44,220 nucleotides of DNA from Pseudomonas cyclaminis (GCF_015163715.1 NZ_JADDUM010000046.1:1-44220), one strand, 5' to 3'; numbered from the stretch's first letter, positions 17,425 through 28,904 are shown. Program-made: numbers and translations. Notes: generated by a model not told the origin, from the letters alone.

Positions 17425-17700
17425 TTAGTCTTTTTTCAGCTTCGGGTTCGGGAAGAATTGCACTGCCTGAACCTTGGGGTCCGCCGGCGCTTTGAGTGCC
17501 GAGGTATTGACCCGCGTACCCAGTTCCTTGGGCACCGACAACCCTTGGTCATTGAGCGTGTCGGTATAGCCGCAGGCCACGCATTCGCGGTGCGGCACGC
17601 TGTCCTCGGTCCACATTTTCAGTTTGTCCGGCTCGCTGCACGCCGGGCAGACCGCCCCGGCGATGAATTGCTTCTTGGTGATCACAGGCCCTTCACTCAT
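17425..17700 (-). CDS. YheV family putative zinc-ribbon protein
   Basis: A 91-residue protein with two CxxC pairs (C18/C21 in CPAC and C40/C43 in CVAC) that should bind one zinc ion. It fits the YheV family, found next to prlC in many gammaproteobacteria. The function is unknown. It overlaps the end of prlC by four bases, so the pair is co-transcribed and translationally coupled. Confidence 0.88.
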   Translation of the reverse strand: MSEGPVITKKQFIAGAVCPACSEPDKLKMWTEDSVPHRECVACGYTDTLNDQGLSVPKELGTRVNTSALKAPADPKVQAVQFFPNPKLKKD

Positions 17701-19748
17701 GCTGCCGCGTCCTCACTCAGGCCGCTGTGGCGCAAGAGTGCGTCAATCGACGGTTCACGTCCGCGGAAATCGACGAACAGCACCATCGGCGCCTGGGATC
17801 CGCCACGGGCCAGGATCGCCTCGCGGAATGCGCGACCGGTGTCAGCGTTGAGTACGCCGTCCTCTTCGAACTTGGAGAAGGCATCCGCCGACAGCACTTC
17901 GGCCCACTTGTAGCTGTAGTAACCGGCGGCATAGCCACCGGCGAAGATGTGCGCAAAGCTGTTGGGGAAGCGGTTGTAGGCTGGCGGGCGCATGACCGAC
18001 ACCTCGTCGCGTACACCTTCCAGCACCTGCGCCACGCTGCGGCCATCACCGTGGGTGGCGTGCATTTCGAAGTCGAACAACGAGAATTCCAGCTGGCGCA
18101 CCATCATCAGGCCGGACTGGAAATTCTTCGCCGCGAGCATTTTTTGCAGCAGGTCCTGAGGCAGCGGCTCACCACTTTCGTAGTGGCCGGAGATCAGCGC
18201 CAGGCCTTCCGGCTCCCAGCACCAGTTTTCCATGAACTGGCTCGGCAACTCCACCGCGTCCCAGGCCACGCCGTTGATACCAGAAACGCCGGCGTGCTCG
18301 ACGCGGGTCAGCAGGTGATGCAGGCCGTGACCGAATTCGTGGAACAACGTGGTGACTTCATCGTGAGTCAGCAGGGCAGGCTTGCCGCTGTCAGCCGGGG
18401 TGAAGTTGCACACCAGGTTGGCCACCGGGCTTTGCAGCACGCCGTCAACGGTGCGGCGACGGTCGCGGGCGCCGTCCATCCAGGCACCGCCACGCTTGTT
18501 GGCGCGGGCGTAAAGGTCAAAAAAGAAGCGGCCGACGTGCTGGCCGTTTTCTTTGATTTCAAACAGGCGAACATCCGGGTGCCAGGTGTCGAAGCCTTTC
18601 TGCTCGGCGATCTCGATGCCATACAGGCGCTGCACAATGGCAAACAGGCCGCCCAGCACTTTGTCGATCGGGAAGTAGGCGCGCAGGGCTTCCTGGGAAA
18701 CGCTGTAGCGCTGCTCGCGCAGTTTTTCGCCGTAGAAACCGCTGTCCCAGCTTTGCAGGTCGGCGCAGCCTTGTTCGGCGGCGTAGGCCTTGAGCTGTTG
18801 CAGGTCCTGGGCGGCAAACGGCTTGCTGCGCTTGGCCAGGTCGCGCAGGAAACTCAGGACCTGATCGCTGGATTCAGCCATTTTGGTGGCCAGGCTCAGT
18901 TCGGAGAACGACGCAAAGCCGAGCAGTTGCGCCAGTTCCTGACGCAGGTCGAGGATCTGTTCCATCACCGGGCCGTTATCGTTCTGACCGGCATTTGGGC
19001 CTTGGTCCGACGCACGAGTGCAGTAGGCCGCGTAGATTTCTTCACGCAGGGCACGGTCGTGGGCGTAGGTCATCACCGCGTAGTAGCTGGGGAATTCCAG
19101 GGTGATCAGCCAGCCGTCGAGGCCTTTGGCTTGGGCGGCCGCCGCCATTTGCGCCTTGGCCGAGTCGGTCAGGCCGGCGAGGGTAGCCTCGTCAGTGACA
19201 TGTTTGGTCCAGGCTTGGGTGGCGTCCAACAGTTGGTTGGAGAACTTGCTGCCCAGCTCGGACAATTTGCTCTGCACTTGGGCGTAACGCTTCTGCTGCT
19301 CAGGCGGCAGGTCGATACCCGACAGGCGGAAATCGCGCAGGGAGTGCTCAAGAATGGTTTTTTGCGCCACGTCGAAACCAGCGGCTTCGGGGCTGTTGGC
19401 CAGGGCTTCGAAGGCCTGGAACAGCTCGCGGTTCTGGCCCATTTCGGTGGAATACGCGCTCAATGCGGGCAGGCAGCTTTCATAGGCCTCGCGCAATTCG
19501 GCGCTGTTGCACACCGCGTTGAGGTGGCTGACCGGGCTCCAGGCGGCGCCCAGGCGGTCATTCAGTTCGTCCATGGCCAGTACCAGCCCGGCCCATGTCG
19601 GATTTTTACCCTGGCTTTGCAGGATGCCTTCGATGGCAGCGCGGTTGTCGGCGAGGATCTGTTCGATGGCCGGCTGCACGTGCTCGGCACGGATCGCCGA
19701 GAACGGCGGCAGGTCGTAGGACTGCAGAAGCGGGTTGTTCGCGCTCAC
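17697..19748 (-). CDS. prlC: Oligopeptidase A, M3 family metallopeptidase
   Basis: A 683-residue cytoplasmic zinc endopeptidase that degrades oligopeptides such as cleaved signal peptides. The zinc motif HEFGH is at residues 470-474, and the third ligand lies in the following VAWDAVELPSQFMENW region. Length equals that of E. coli PrlC (about 680). I chose the GTG at 19748 because AAGGTG lies six bases upstream; the open frame extends 21 codons further but without support. It is divergent from the gamma-carbonic anhydrase gene, with a shared promoter region of about 100 bases. Confidence 0.95.
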   Translation of the reverse strand: MSANNPLLQSYDLPPFSAIRAEHVQPAIEQILADNRAAIEGILQSQGKNPTWAGLVLAMDELNDRLGAAWSPVSHLNAVCNSAELREAYESCLPALSAYSTEMGQNRELFQAFEALANSPEAAGFDVAQKTILEHSLRDFRLSGIDLPPEQQKRYAQVQSKLSELGSKFSNQLLDATQAWTKHVTDEATLAGLTDSAKAQMAAAAQAKGLDGWLITLEFPSYYAVMTYAHDRALREEIYAAYCTRASDQGPNAGQNDNGPVMEQILDLRQELAQLLGFASFSELSLATKMAESSDQVLSFLRDLAKRSKPFAAQDLQQLKAYAAEQGCADLQSWDSGFYGEKLREQRYSVSQEALRAYFPIDKVLGGLFAIVQRLYGIEIAEQKGFDTWHPDVRLFEIKENGQHVGRFFFDLYARANKRGGAWMDGARDRRRTVDGVLQSPVANLVCNFTPADSGKPALLTHDEVTTLFHEFGHGLHHLLTRVEHAGVSGINGVAWDAVELPSQFMENWCWEPEGLALISGHYESGEPLPQDLLQKMLAAKNFQSGLMMVRQLEFSLFDFEMHATHGDGRSVAQVLEGVRDEVSVMRPPAYNRFPNSFAHIFAGGYAAGYYSYKWAEVLSADAFSKFEEDGVLNADTGRAFREAILARGGSQAPMVLFVDFRGREPSIDALLRHSGLSEDAAA

Positions 19749-19850
19749 GGTTGGCACCTTGGCTGAAGAAACATGTAAGAACAAAGATGGGGCCATCTTA
19801 ATTACAATCAACGCCCACCGCAGCTATCAGCAGAAGAGAGAGAGGCTATC

Positions 19851-20393
19851 GTGACCCTTCGCACCTATCAGAACCACACGCCAACCCTGGGCGCCGGGGC
19901 TTTTGTCGATATTTCGGCGGTGGTGATCGGCGATGTCGAAATCGGCACCGACAGCTCGGTTTGGCCGCTGACCGTGATTCGCGGCGACATGCACCGCATC
20001 CGCATCGGTGCGCGCACCAGCGTGCAGGATGGCTGCGTGCTGCACATTACCCACGCAGGCCCCTTCAATCCTGATGGTTTCCCGCTGCTGATCGGCGACG
20101 ACGTGACCATCGCTCACAAAGTCATGCTGCATGGCTGCACCGTAGGCAATCGCATCTTGATCGGCATGGGCAGCATCGTGATGGACGGCGCCGTGGTGGA
20201 AGACGACGTGATCATCGGCGCCGGCAGCCTGGTGCCGCCGGGCAAGAAACTCGACAGCGGCTTTTTGTATGTGGGCAGCCCGGTTAAACAAATCCGGGCG
20301 CTGACGGACAAGGAGCGCGCCTTTTTCACCTACAGCGCCGCGAACTACGTGAAGCTCAAAGACTTGCACCTGGCTGAAGGATTTGACCAATGA
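19851..20393 (+). CDS. Gamma-class carbonic anhydrase-like protein (YrdA/CaiE type)
   Basis: A 180-residue left-handed beta-helix protein with recurrent hexapeptides (GDVEIG, IGAGSLVPPG). The three zinc histidines of the gamma class appear in the DMHRIRIG, AHKVMLHG region. Whether it has carbonic anhydrase activity is open, since many YrdA members lack it. The start is GTG with a purine-rich AGAGAGAGG upstream. Its stop overlaps the start of the HAD gene by four bases. Confidence 0.92.
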   Translation: MTLRTYQNHTPTLGAGAFVDISAVVIGDVEIGTDSSVWPLTVIRGDMHRIRIGARTSVQDGCVLHITHAGPFNPDGFPLLIGDDVTIAHKVMLHGCTVGNRILIGMGSIVMDGAVVEDDVIIGAGSLVPPGKKLDSGFLYVGSPVKQIRALTDKERAFFTYSAANYVKLKDLHLAEGFDQ

Positions 20394-21049
20394 GCCTGCC
20401 TTACCAAACCGTGTTGTTTGACCTGGACGGCACCCTCACCGATCCACGCGAGGGCATCACACGCTCGATCCAGTATGCCCTCGGCAAACTGGGCATCGAC
20501 GAGCCGGACCTGAGCAAACTCGAACACTTCATCGGCCCGCCGTTGCTGCAAGCGTTCATGCAGTTCTACGACTTCGATGAAGCCAAGGCCTGGGAGGCGG
20601 TGAATTTTTACCGCGAGCGATTCAAAGTCACGGGGCTGTATGAAAACCGCGTGTTCGACGGGGTGACGCCGCTGCTGGAAGACTTGAGAAGCCAGGGCCG
20701 CCAGCTGTATGTAGCCACCTCCAAGCCGTGGGAATTTGCCCGTGAAATCGCCCGACATTTCGACTTTGCCAAGCACTTCAAGGTGATCTACGGCAGCGAA
20801 TTGGATGGGACGCGGACCAACAAGATCGAGCTGATCGCGCATCTGATGCGCGAGGAAGGCCTGGACCCGGCCACGACCTTGATGATTGGTGATCGCAAGC
20901 ACGACCTGATCGGAGCGCGTAGCAATGGGCTGGATTCGGCGGCCGTGGGTTATGGGTTTGGCAGCTTTGAAGAGTTGAATGCGGAGGCGCCGACCTGGCA
21001 CTTTGAAACCTTGGCAGAGATGCATCAGGCGTTTTTGCAGCAGCCTTGA
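20390..21049 (+). CDS. HAD-superfamily phosphatase, Gph/5'-nucleotidase-like
   Basis: A 219-residue HAD hydrolase with all family motifs: the nucleophile motif DLDGT (D11, D13), a serine/threonine in VATSKPWE, a lysine region KIEL, and the acidic GDRKHD loop. A helical cap domain lies between motifs I and II (about 20-90). The substrate may be phosphoglycolate or a nucleotide, which cannot be decided here. It is translationally coupled to the gamma-carbonic anhydrase gene. Confidence 0.92.
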   Translation: MSLPYQTVLFDLDGTLTDPREGITRSIQYALGKLGIDEPDLSKLEHFIGPPLLQAFMQFYDFDEAKAWEAVNFYRERFKVTGLYENRVFDGVTPLLEDLRSQGRQLYVATSKPWEFAREIARHFDFAKHFKVIYGSELDGTRTNKIELIAHLMREEGLDPATTLMIGDRKHDLIGARSNGLDSAAVGYGFGSFEELNAEAPTWHFETLAEMHQAFLQQP

Positions 21050-21055
21050 GGCCGC

Positions 21056-21114
21056 CATCGGGGGCAAGCCCTCCCACATGTTGAACAAATGTGGGAGGGG
21101 GCTTGCCCCCGATG
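21056..21114. repeat. Compact REPIN between convergent genes
   Basis: CATCGGGGGCAAGCCC and GGGGGCTTGCCCCCGATG face each other across a short spacer (TCCCACATGTTGAACAAATGTGGGA). The whole element can fold into one long hairpin and probably ends transcription for both the HAD gene and the converging lipoprotein gene. The left arm is missing two bases of the core. Confidence 0.85.
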
Positions 21115-21119
21115 AGTCC

Positions 21120-22163
21120 CTACTGATGAACAGCCTCCAACTGCCTCAACGCCGCCTTGCGCTGCGCCACCGGCAATCCGCCCAACTTCTCCACCGCTGC
21201 ATAGAACTTCACCCAATCCCCGCCTTCCCGTGCAAACAACGCCGCAAACGCCGGCACCCACTGGTCATACAGCCCGAACGGCAATAGCCGCGCATTGTTC
21301 ATCGGCAGGTTGATCCAGGCGTCATAACGCTTGTCGCCACCCCACTGGCTGTCGCGCATCTGCCGGTACTCGCGGCGCAAGTACTCGAATTCAGCTGCCT
21401 TGCCCAGGCGCATCGACTCGGCAGACAGCGGCTGCGCGTAGAGTTTTTCCAGGCGTTTGCGAGTGTCGAGGATCAACTGGATAAACTGGTCACGCTGCTT
21501 CAACGTCAAATTGCTCAGAGGCCCCAAACCACGGGCGGCGCGCCATTGTCGGGTGCCTTCCTGCTCGACAAAGTTGGCAAATGATTCGTTGAACTCGGTG
21601 TCGTCCTTCACATAAAAGCGCTGGTGCGCGAGTTCGTGAAAAATCAGCGTGGCGAGGCGTTCATCACCCCAGTTCATCATCGAACTGATGATCGGGTCAT
21701 TGAACCAACCCAGCGTGGAATAGGCTTCCACCCCGCCAATCGACACATCCAGGCCTTGCTGACGCAACAACGCCGCCTCACCCCGCGCTGCACCTTGGCT
21801 GTAATAACCGCGATAGGCCACGCAACCGGCAATGGGGAAGCAGTGATTTTCAGGAGACAGGGAAAATTCCTGCGTGGCAAAGACATTCCAGACGACATAA
21901 GGCCGGCCAATATCGGCGTACAGCCGGTAACTCTGGTTGTCAGGCAGGTGCAGATGTTCGCTGGCGAAGGTGCGCGCTTTTTGGGATTGAGCGAGATGGT
22001 CGCGCAGTTGCTGCGGGCGGGATGGGTCAGCGACGACGTCTGAAACTGGCTCCCGAGCCTGCAACAGCTGCCACTGGCCACCCGCCAATTGGCTGTAGTA
22101 GCTGACACTGGAGCAGCCACTGAGCAGCAAAACCATCAACCCTGGAAGAAAACGCCTGACCAT
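21120..22163 (-). CDS. Putative aminopeptidase lipoprotein (DUF2265-type zinc peptidase)
   Basis: A 347-residue predicted lipoprotein: the signal ends in the lipobox LLSGC (C17). It carries the zinc-peptidase motif HELAH at 176-180 with a further acidic ligand candidate E193 in FNESFANFVEQEG. It fits the family annotated as putative aminopeptidases (DUF2265). The natural substrate is unknown; it should act in the periplasm at a membrane. The stop lies just beyond the REPIN. Confidence 0.88.
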   Translation of the reverse strand: MVRRFLPGLMVLLLSGCSSVSYYSQLAGGQWQLLQAREPVSDVVADPSRPQQLRDHLAQSQKARTFASEHLHLPDNQSYRLYADIGRPYVVWNVFATQEFSLSPENHCFPIAGCVAYRGYYSQGAARGEAALLRQQGLDVSIGGVEAYSTLGWFNDPIISSMMNWGDERLATLIFHELAHQRFYVKDDTEFNESFANFVEQEGTRQWRAARGLGPLSNLTLKQRDQFIQLILDTRKRLEKLYAQPLSAESMRLGKAAEFEYLRREYRQMRDSQWGGDKRYDAWINLPMNNARLLPFGLYDQWVPAFAALFAREGGDWVKFYAAVEKLGGLPVAQRKAALRQLEAVHQ

Positions 22164-22236
22164 ACCTGACTGCTCTTGGGTGATGGGTTCGTGTTTATAC
22201 TGACCGAGATACCCGTCCTGTCACCGAGTGCCTGTC

Positions 22237-22659
22237 ATGCGTCAGCTCTTGCTTTGCGCCGCCGCCGTGTTCATCAGCGCCTGTACGTCAACCCCGGTGC
22301 CTCCCGCCGATCCGCAACAAGCATGGGTTGATTTTGCCACGCCAACGCCGGGCGCCAAGCTGGTGATGGCGCAGCGCCTGGACGGCAAGAACCTTACCGA
22401 TGGGCGCTACTTCCAAGTCCCGCCTGGCGGCCACGAGTTGATGGTACGTTTTGATTTTGAAGTGCCTACCGGCGGCAATTTGAGCAGTTTTGGCCAAACG
22501 ACCGAGCGAACCTGCTTCATTACCCTGCAGTACGACCATTTCGAGGCGGGTCAACGCTATCGCCTGGAAGGGCGCTCGTTGGGCTACACGCCGAATATCC
22601 GCCTGTATAACGCCACCCGCCAATTACTGGCTGAAGAGCGCAGCGTGAACTGCCTCTGA
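22237..22659 (+). CDS. Small predicted lipoprotein of unknown function
   Basis: A 140-residue protein with a signal peptide and lipobox (MRQLLLCAAAVFISAC, C16). Two cysteines in the mature part (ERTCFITLQYDHF and the C-terminal SVNCL) could form a disulfide. The rest looks like a small beta domain with GHELMVRFDF and YRLEGRSLGY. I recognise no family. The ATG at 22237 is preferred over a GTG three codons upstream because it gives a normal signal peptide. It is convergent with and directly abuts the DUF1161 gene: the two stop codons are adjacent. Confidence 0.85.
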   Translation: MRQLLLCAAAVFISACTSTPVPPADPQQAWVDFATPTPGAKLVMAQRLDGKNLTDGRYFQVPPGGHELMVRFDFEVPTGGNLSSFGQTTERTCFITLQYDHFEAGQRYRLEGRSLGYTPNIRLYNATRQLLAEERSVNCL

Positions 22660-22899
22660 TCAGTTGTTATTTTTTTGGTAGACGATCGCCTTGGTGCCGT
22701 TCTCACATCTGCCGACGATCATGGCTACGTCGTGCTTATCCGCTTCTTCCTTGCTGACGATCTCCAGGGTGTAGGTCGGCACCGCGTTAGCCTGGATCTT
22801 GACCTCGATCTCTTTCCTGAGCTCTTCACAATCTTTCGGCGCGGCCACGGCCGAAGTGGCCAACACACCGCAGATGATCGCCAAGGCAAAACGTTTCAT
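22660..22899 (-). CDS. DUF1161 family small periplasmic protein, copy 1
   Basis: A 79-residue protein with a signal peptide (cleavage near AVAA/PKD) and a small mature domain with two cysteines, CEEL and GRCENGTK, likely disulfide-bonded. It matches the DUF1161/YnfD-like family. The function is unknown. It is paralogous to the gene at 24820-25044: both share the layout C-[DE]EL-K...EI..KI and C[E]GGTK/CENGTK-IVY. It shares a stop-codon junction with the converging lipoprotein gene. Confidence 0.85.
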   Translation of the reverse strand: MKRFALAIICGVLATSAVAAPKDCEELRKEIEVKIQANAVPTYTLEIVSKEEADKHDVAMIVGRCENGTKAIVYQKNNN

Positions 22900-23004
22900 A
22901 TGTGAAGCTCCCTGAATGCACTGCGCACGGGTGTGCGCCTAGGCTGCATATGGCTATTCGACCACAGTTTGGAAACACGAGTTCTGATTTAACGCAGAAC
23001 TGAA

Positions 23005-23093
23005 TGTGGAAGGGGGCTTGCTCCCGATATCGGTGGATCAGTCGACATTTAGATGACTGAAAGACCGCTATCGGGGGCAAGCCCCCTCCCACA
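23005..23093. repeat. REPIN
   Basis: Arms TGTGGAAGGGGGCTTGC and GGCAAGCCCCCTCCCACA are inverted around a spacer of about 50 bases containing GATATC and GATCAGTC. It lies between the DUF1161 gene promoter region and the OsmC gene, and resembles the one at 17317-17405. Confidence 0.85.
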
Positions 23094-23107
23094 GTGGACC
23101 TACGCGG

Positions 23108-23539
23108 TCAGTTGACCAGCGTGGCGTCCAGGCTGATTTTCGCATTCAACACTTTGGACACCGGGCAGCCTTCCTTTGCCTTCTTGCTCAGCTCATCGAA
23201 CTGCGCCTGGCTCGCGCCTGGGATTTTCGCCTTCAGGATCAGGTGCACCGCGGTAATAGCAAAACCGCCATCGACCTGGTCCAGCGTCACTTCGGCCTCG
23301 GTGTCGATGCTGTCAGCCTTAAGCCCCGCATCGCCCAGAATCATGGAAAACGCCATGGAGAAACAGCCGGCATGCGCGGCACCGATCAGTTCCTCCGGGT
23401 TAGTACCCTTGCCGCCTTCAAAACGTGCCTTGAAGCCGTAGGGCGCTTCGCGCAACACGCCGGTTTCCGTAGAGATGGACCCCAGGCCCGTCTTCAGGTC
23501 ACCTTCCCAATGCGCGGATGCTTTTTTAACGATACTCAT
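23108..23539 (-). CDS. OsmC family peroxiredoxin
   Basis: A 143-residue OsmC protein with both redox cysteines, C59 in HAGCFSMAF and C125 in EGCPVSKVL. OsmC/Ohr proteins reduce organic hydroperoxides in the cytoplasm. The start ATG at 23539 gives the family length; the frame is open upstream without a better start. AGGAGACCGC precedes it. The SISTETGVLREAPYGF start region is typical of the OsmC branch rather than Ohr. Confidence 0.93.
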   Translation of the reverse strand: MSIVKKASAHWEGDLKTGLGSISTETGVLREAPYGFKARFEGGKGTNPEELIGAAHAGCFSMAFSMILGDAGLKADSIDTEAEVTLDQVDGGFAITAVHLILKAKIPGASQAQFDELSKKAKEGCPVSKVLNAKISLDATLVN

Positions 23540-23635
23540 AGCGGTCTCCTCGAACGGTGGTTTTGCGTCAGTAAGGGTTCTGAGGATAGACAGCTTGGCA
23601 AAGTTCATCTTCTTGTCGGAAAAACCTAGCAATCT

Positions 23636-23652
23636 AGTAGGAAATTTCTACT
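23636..23652. promoter_or_regulatory. Operator-like inverted repeat
   Basis: AGTAG and CTACT are five-base inverted arms around GAAATTT, between the divergent OsmC and monooxygenase genes. The position suits an operator for one or both, but no regulator is encoded nearby and the site matches no motif I know. Confidence 0.3.
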
Positions 23653-23759
23653 CAGCTATTGAATCTCGGGTATATGCCCTCATTGCATAGAGCATGCACA
23701 TGAAGCGGCAGGTTTTGGATCGTCTAAAAAGCCTGCGCCCCTATTGGAGAAGCAGGCTT

Positions 23760-24761
23760 ATGAAATCGCTGTCCGACGTGAAGTTCTCGACCCTCGACCT
23801 GGTGCCCGTGCGGGCCAATGGCAGTGTGGCGCAGTCGCTGCGCAATTCCCTGGACCTGGCCCAGCATGTGGAAAAGTTTGGCTACAACCGTTTCTGGGTG
23901 GCTGAACACCACAATATGGACGGCATCGCCAGCTCGGCCACCTCGGTGTTGCTGGGTTACCTGGCGGGCGGTACGTCGACCATCCGCGTCGGCTCCGGTG
24001 GTGTGATGCTGCCCAACCACGCGCCGCTGGTGATCGCTGAACAGTTCGGCACCCTGGAAAGCCTCTACCCCGGCCGTATCGATCTGGGCCTGGGCCGTGC
24101 GCCGGGTTCCGATCAAATGACCGCACGCGCTCTGCGCAGAGAACGCTCCGGCAGCGCCGATGAGTTCCCTGAAGATGTTGCCGAGCTGATGGCCTACCTG
24201 GGCCCGCGTACACCCGACCAACGCATCATCGCCGTACCCGGCACCGGCACTAACGTACCGGTCTGGTTGCTCGGTTCCAGCCTGTTCAGCGCACAGTTGG
24301 CAGGCGAGCGCGGTTTGCCCTACGCCTTCGCCTCCCATTTCGCACCACGCCTGATGCACGAAGCGATTCGCGTGTACCGCAATCACTTCAAGCCTTCCGC
24401 TGTGCTGGATAAACCTTATGTGATGCTCGGCATTCCGCTGGTGGCGGCCGATACCGATGAGCAGGCCGATTATCTGGCCACTTCGGTGTACCAGCGCATC
24501 CTCGCGTTGATGCGTGGGCAGAGCCTGGTGCAGCGCCCGCCGGTCGATACCATGGACGGCCTGTGGCTGCCCCATGAGAAAGATGCGGTAGGAAGCTTCC
24601 TCGGCCTGGCAATGGTCGGCAGTCCGGCGAAGATCCGCGCCAAACTGGAGGTATTGATCGAGCAGACCGGCGCCGACGAACTGATCTTCACCAGCGACCT
24701 GTATGAACACGCCGACCGGATTCATTCCTACGAGCTGCTGGCGCAGGTGATGAAGGCCTAA
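23760..24761 (+). CDS. LLM-class flavin-dependent oxidoreductase (luciferase-like)
   Basis: A 333-residue TIM-barrel enzyme of the bacterial luciferase-like superfamily, expected to use reduced FMN or F420; in Pseudomonas FMN is likely. Typical blocks are [68 protein letters not shown], and a C-terminal [14 protein letters not shown]. The substrate is unknown. I chose the ATG at 23760 (TTGGAGAAGCAGGCTT before it); the frame is open 22 codons upstream. It is followed by a strong terminator. Confidence 0.9.
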   Translation: MKSLSDVKFSTLDLVPVRANGSVAQSLRNSLDLAQHVEKFGYNRFWVAEHHNMDGIASSATSVLLGYLAGGTSTIRVGSGGVMLPNHAPLVIAEQFGTLESLYPGRIDLGLGRAPGSDQMTARALRRERSGSADEFPEDVAELMAYLGPRTPDQRIIAVPGTGTNVPVWLLGSSLFSAQLAGERGLPYAFASHFAPRLMHEAIRVYRNHFKPSAVLDKPYVMLGIPLVAADTDEQADYLATSVYQRILALMRGQSLVQRPPVDTMDGLWLPHEKDAVGSFLGLAMVGSPAKIRAKLEVLIEQTGADELIFTSDLYEHADRIHSYELLAQVMKA

Positions 24762-24771
24762 AACCCAGGCG

Positions 24772-24803
24772 AAAAAAACCGACGCAACTGCGTCGGTTTT
24801 TTA
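24772..24803. terminator. Bidirectional intrinsic terminator
   Basis: ACCGACGC and GCGTCGGT form an eight-base stem with an AACT loop, flanked by a run of A on the left and T on the right. It can end the monooxygenase transcript on the plus strand and the DUF1161 transcript on the minus strand. Confidence 0.85.
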
Positions 24804-24819
24804 TGTCTGAAACACAGGA

Positions 24820-25044
24820 TCAACCGCGCTTGTAGACGATTTCCTTGGTGCCGCCTTCACAGCTACCGACCACTTTTGCGTCGGTCGAGGCGCCTTTATC
24901 CACCACTTCCAGCGAATAACCCGAAGTGCCCTTGGCGTCGATTTTCGCTGCAATTTCGCTTTTCAGCTCGTCACAAGGCTTGCCCGCCGCCAGGGCTGTG
25001 CCGGCCATGCTCAACAAACCTACCGCTAACAGGAACTTCTTCAT
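24820..25044 (-). CDS. DUF1161 family small periplasmic protein, copy 2
   Basis: A 74-residue protein with a signal peptide (MKKFLLAVGLLSMAGTALAA) and two cysteines in the mature part (KPCDELK and GSCEGGTKEIVYKRG). It is clearly related to the gene at 22660-22899. The function is unknown; its partner two kilobases away suggests an old duplication. The dodecin gene lies upstream on the same strand, but a terminator separates them. Confidence 0.85.
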   Translation of the reverse strand: MKKFLLAVGLLSMAGTALAAGKPCDELKSEIAAKIDAKGTSGYSLEVVDKGASTDAKVVGSCEGGTKEIVYKRG

Positions 25045-25066
25045 CCGTTACTTTCCTTGCGCTGAT

Positions 25067-25101
25067 CAAAAAGAACGTGCCGACGCTTGTGGCGTCGGCA
25101 C
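25067..25101 (-). terminator. Intrinsic terminator after dodecin
   Basis: A perfect ten-base stem (GTGCCGACGC and complement) with a five-base loop is followed, in the minus-strand direction, by TTCTTTTT. It lies 60 bases after the dodecin stop codon and ahead of the DUF1161 gene. Confidence 0.8.
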
Positions 25102-25160
25102 CCATTGGTTGTAGCGCAGGTTATGGCAATCGGCCAGCCGGCAAAGTTCAACTCGCCCGA

Positions 25161-25376
25161 TCAACTACTGGCAATTCGGAACCCCACCTTGAGGGTGACC
25201 TGGTAGTGGGCGACCTTGCCGTTTTCGATATGCCCGCGGGTTTCAGTCACCTCAAACCACTCCAGGTGCTTGATGCTCTTGTTGGCTTCAGCAATGGCAT
25301 TGTTGATGGCGTCTTCGATGCTCGTGGTCGACGAGCCGACCAGTTCGACTTTCTTGTAGGTGTGGTGATCACTCAT
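25161..25376 (-). CDS. Dodecin, flavin-storage protein
   Basis: A 71-residue dodecin. These small proteins assemble into a hollow dodecamer that binds flavins between tryptophans; the expected W40 is in [14 protein letters not shown]. Length and the pattern [24 protein letters not shown] match the family. The ATG at 25376 has AGGAGAACTGCC before it. It is divergent from the DUF883 gene. Confidence 0.93.
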   Translation of the reverse strand: MSDHHTYKKVELVGSSTTSIEDAINNAIAEANKSIKHLEWFEVTETRGHIENGKVAHYQVTLKVGFRIASS

Positions 25377-25532
25377 GGCAGTTCTCCTAAGGGTCGTTAA
25401 GCAAGCGTAGCAGTCAATGTTCGTACTGCTTCTGGCGGTCATTCCTACTCGAAAGTTCAGATTTACTGCACTTTCTGAAACCGCTGGAGTCGGTATCTAC
25501 ACACGCCACTCAATCACTTCAGGAGAGTCCAC

Positions 25533-25855
25533 ATGGCCAACACTTCTTTACGCAAAGCGTCGCTGGAAAGCATGGAAGCCGAGATTTCGAGCCTGCTCAA
25601 GTCCCTTGAAAGCCTCAAGGACGATGCGTCCGATGAGTCGCGCAAAACCTTGAAGGCCCTGAAAAGCAATGCCGAGAATGCCCTCAAGCACTCCCGCCAC
25701 CTGATCAGCGACGCCTATGAAGAAAGCAAAGTCAAAATCCGCGAAACCGGTGTCGCTACCCGGGATTACGCTCAAGAGCACCCATGGACTACAGCCGGTT
25801 TAGCTGTCGGTGCCTTGGGCCTGCTCGCCGCTTATCTGCTGTGCAAGCGTGGTGA

Positions 25856-25859
<4 letters not shown>
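25533..25859 (+). CDS. DUF883 (ElaB/YqjD-like) C-tail membrane-anchored protein
   Basis: A 108-residue protein with a long amphipathic helical region (about 5-75, many K/E/S residues, coiled-coil-like) and a single C-terminal membrane helix (about 85-103, [19 protein letters not shown]). This is the DUF883 layout; E. coli YqjD and ElaB of this family bind stationary-phase ribosomes to the membrane. AGGAG precedes the ATG. Its stop overlaps the converging trpI stop by a few bases. Confidence 0.9.
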
Positions 25860-28094
<2,235 letters not shown>

Positions 28095-28095
<1 letters not shown>

Positions 28096-28904
28096 TGAGC
28101 CGCCTGCAAACGCGCTTTGACCAACTCAAAGAACAAAACCGCGCCGCCCTGGTGACCTTCGTCACCGCCGGCGATCCTGGCTATGACACGTCCCTGGCAA
28201 TCCTCAAGGGCCTGCCGGCCGCCGGCGCCGATGTGATCGAGCTGGGCATGCCCTTCACCGATCCGATGGCCGACGGCCCAGCCATCCAGTTAGCCAACAT
28301 CCGGGCGCTGGAAGCCAAGCAGAACCTGCTGAAAACCCTGCAGATGGTTCGCGAGTTCCGCAAAGACAACAACGACACCCCGCTGGTGTTGATGGGCTAC
28401 TTCAACCCGATCCACAAATACGGCGTGCCCAAATTCATCGCCGACGCCAAAGAAGCCGGTGTCGACGGCCTGATCGTGGTCGACATGCCCCCTGAACATA
28501 ACGGCGAGCTGTGCGACCCAGCCCAGGCGGCAGGTATCGACTTTATCCGCCTGACCACGCCGACCACCGACGACGTGCGCCTGCCGACCGTCCTCAACGG
28601 CAGCTCCGGTTTTGTGTACTACGTCTCGGTGGCCGGTGTGACCGGTGCCGGTGCCGCCACCCTGGAGCACGTCGAAGAAGCCGTGGCCCGCCTGCGCCGC
28701 CATACCGACCTGCCGATCAGCATCGGTTTTGGTATCCGCACCCCGGAACAAGCCGCGGCCATCGCTCGCCTGGCGGACGGTGTGGTGGTGGGGTCGGCGT
28801 TGATCGATCACATCGCCAATGCCAGCAACGACCAGCAAGCCATCGACGGGGTGTTGAGCCATTGCGCGGCGCTGTCGGAAGGTGTGCGTAACGCCCGTAA
28901 GTAA
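28095..28904 (+). CDS. trpA: Tryptophan synthase alpha chain
   Basis: A 269-residue TIM barrel that cleaves indoleglycerol phosphate to indole and passes it through a tunnel to the beta chain. The catalytic E49 ([11 protein letters not shown]) and D60 are in place, as is the phosphate-binding segment near SIGFGI and GVVVGSALI. It is coupled to trpB through a TGATG overlap. A terminator follows within about 80 bases. Confidence 0.98.

Noticed and set aside
17727..19766. Long open frame on the plus strand
   Set aside because: Antisense to prlC throughout, without recognisable motifs or a ribosome-binding site.
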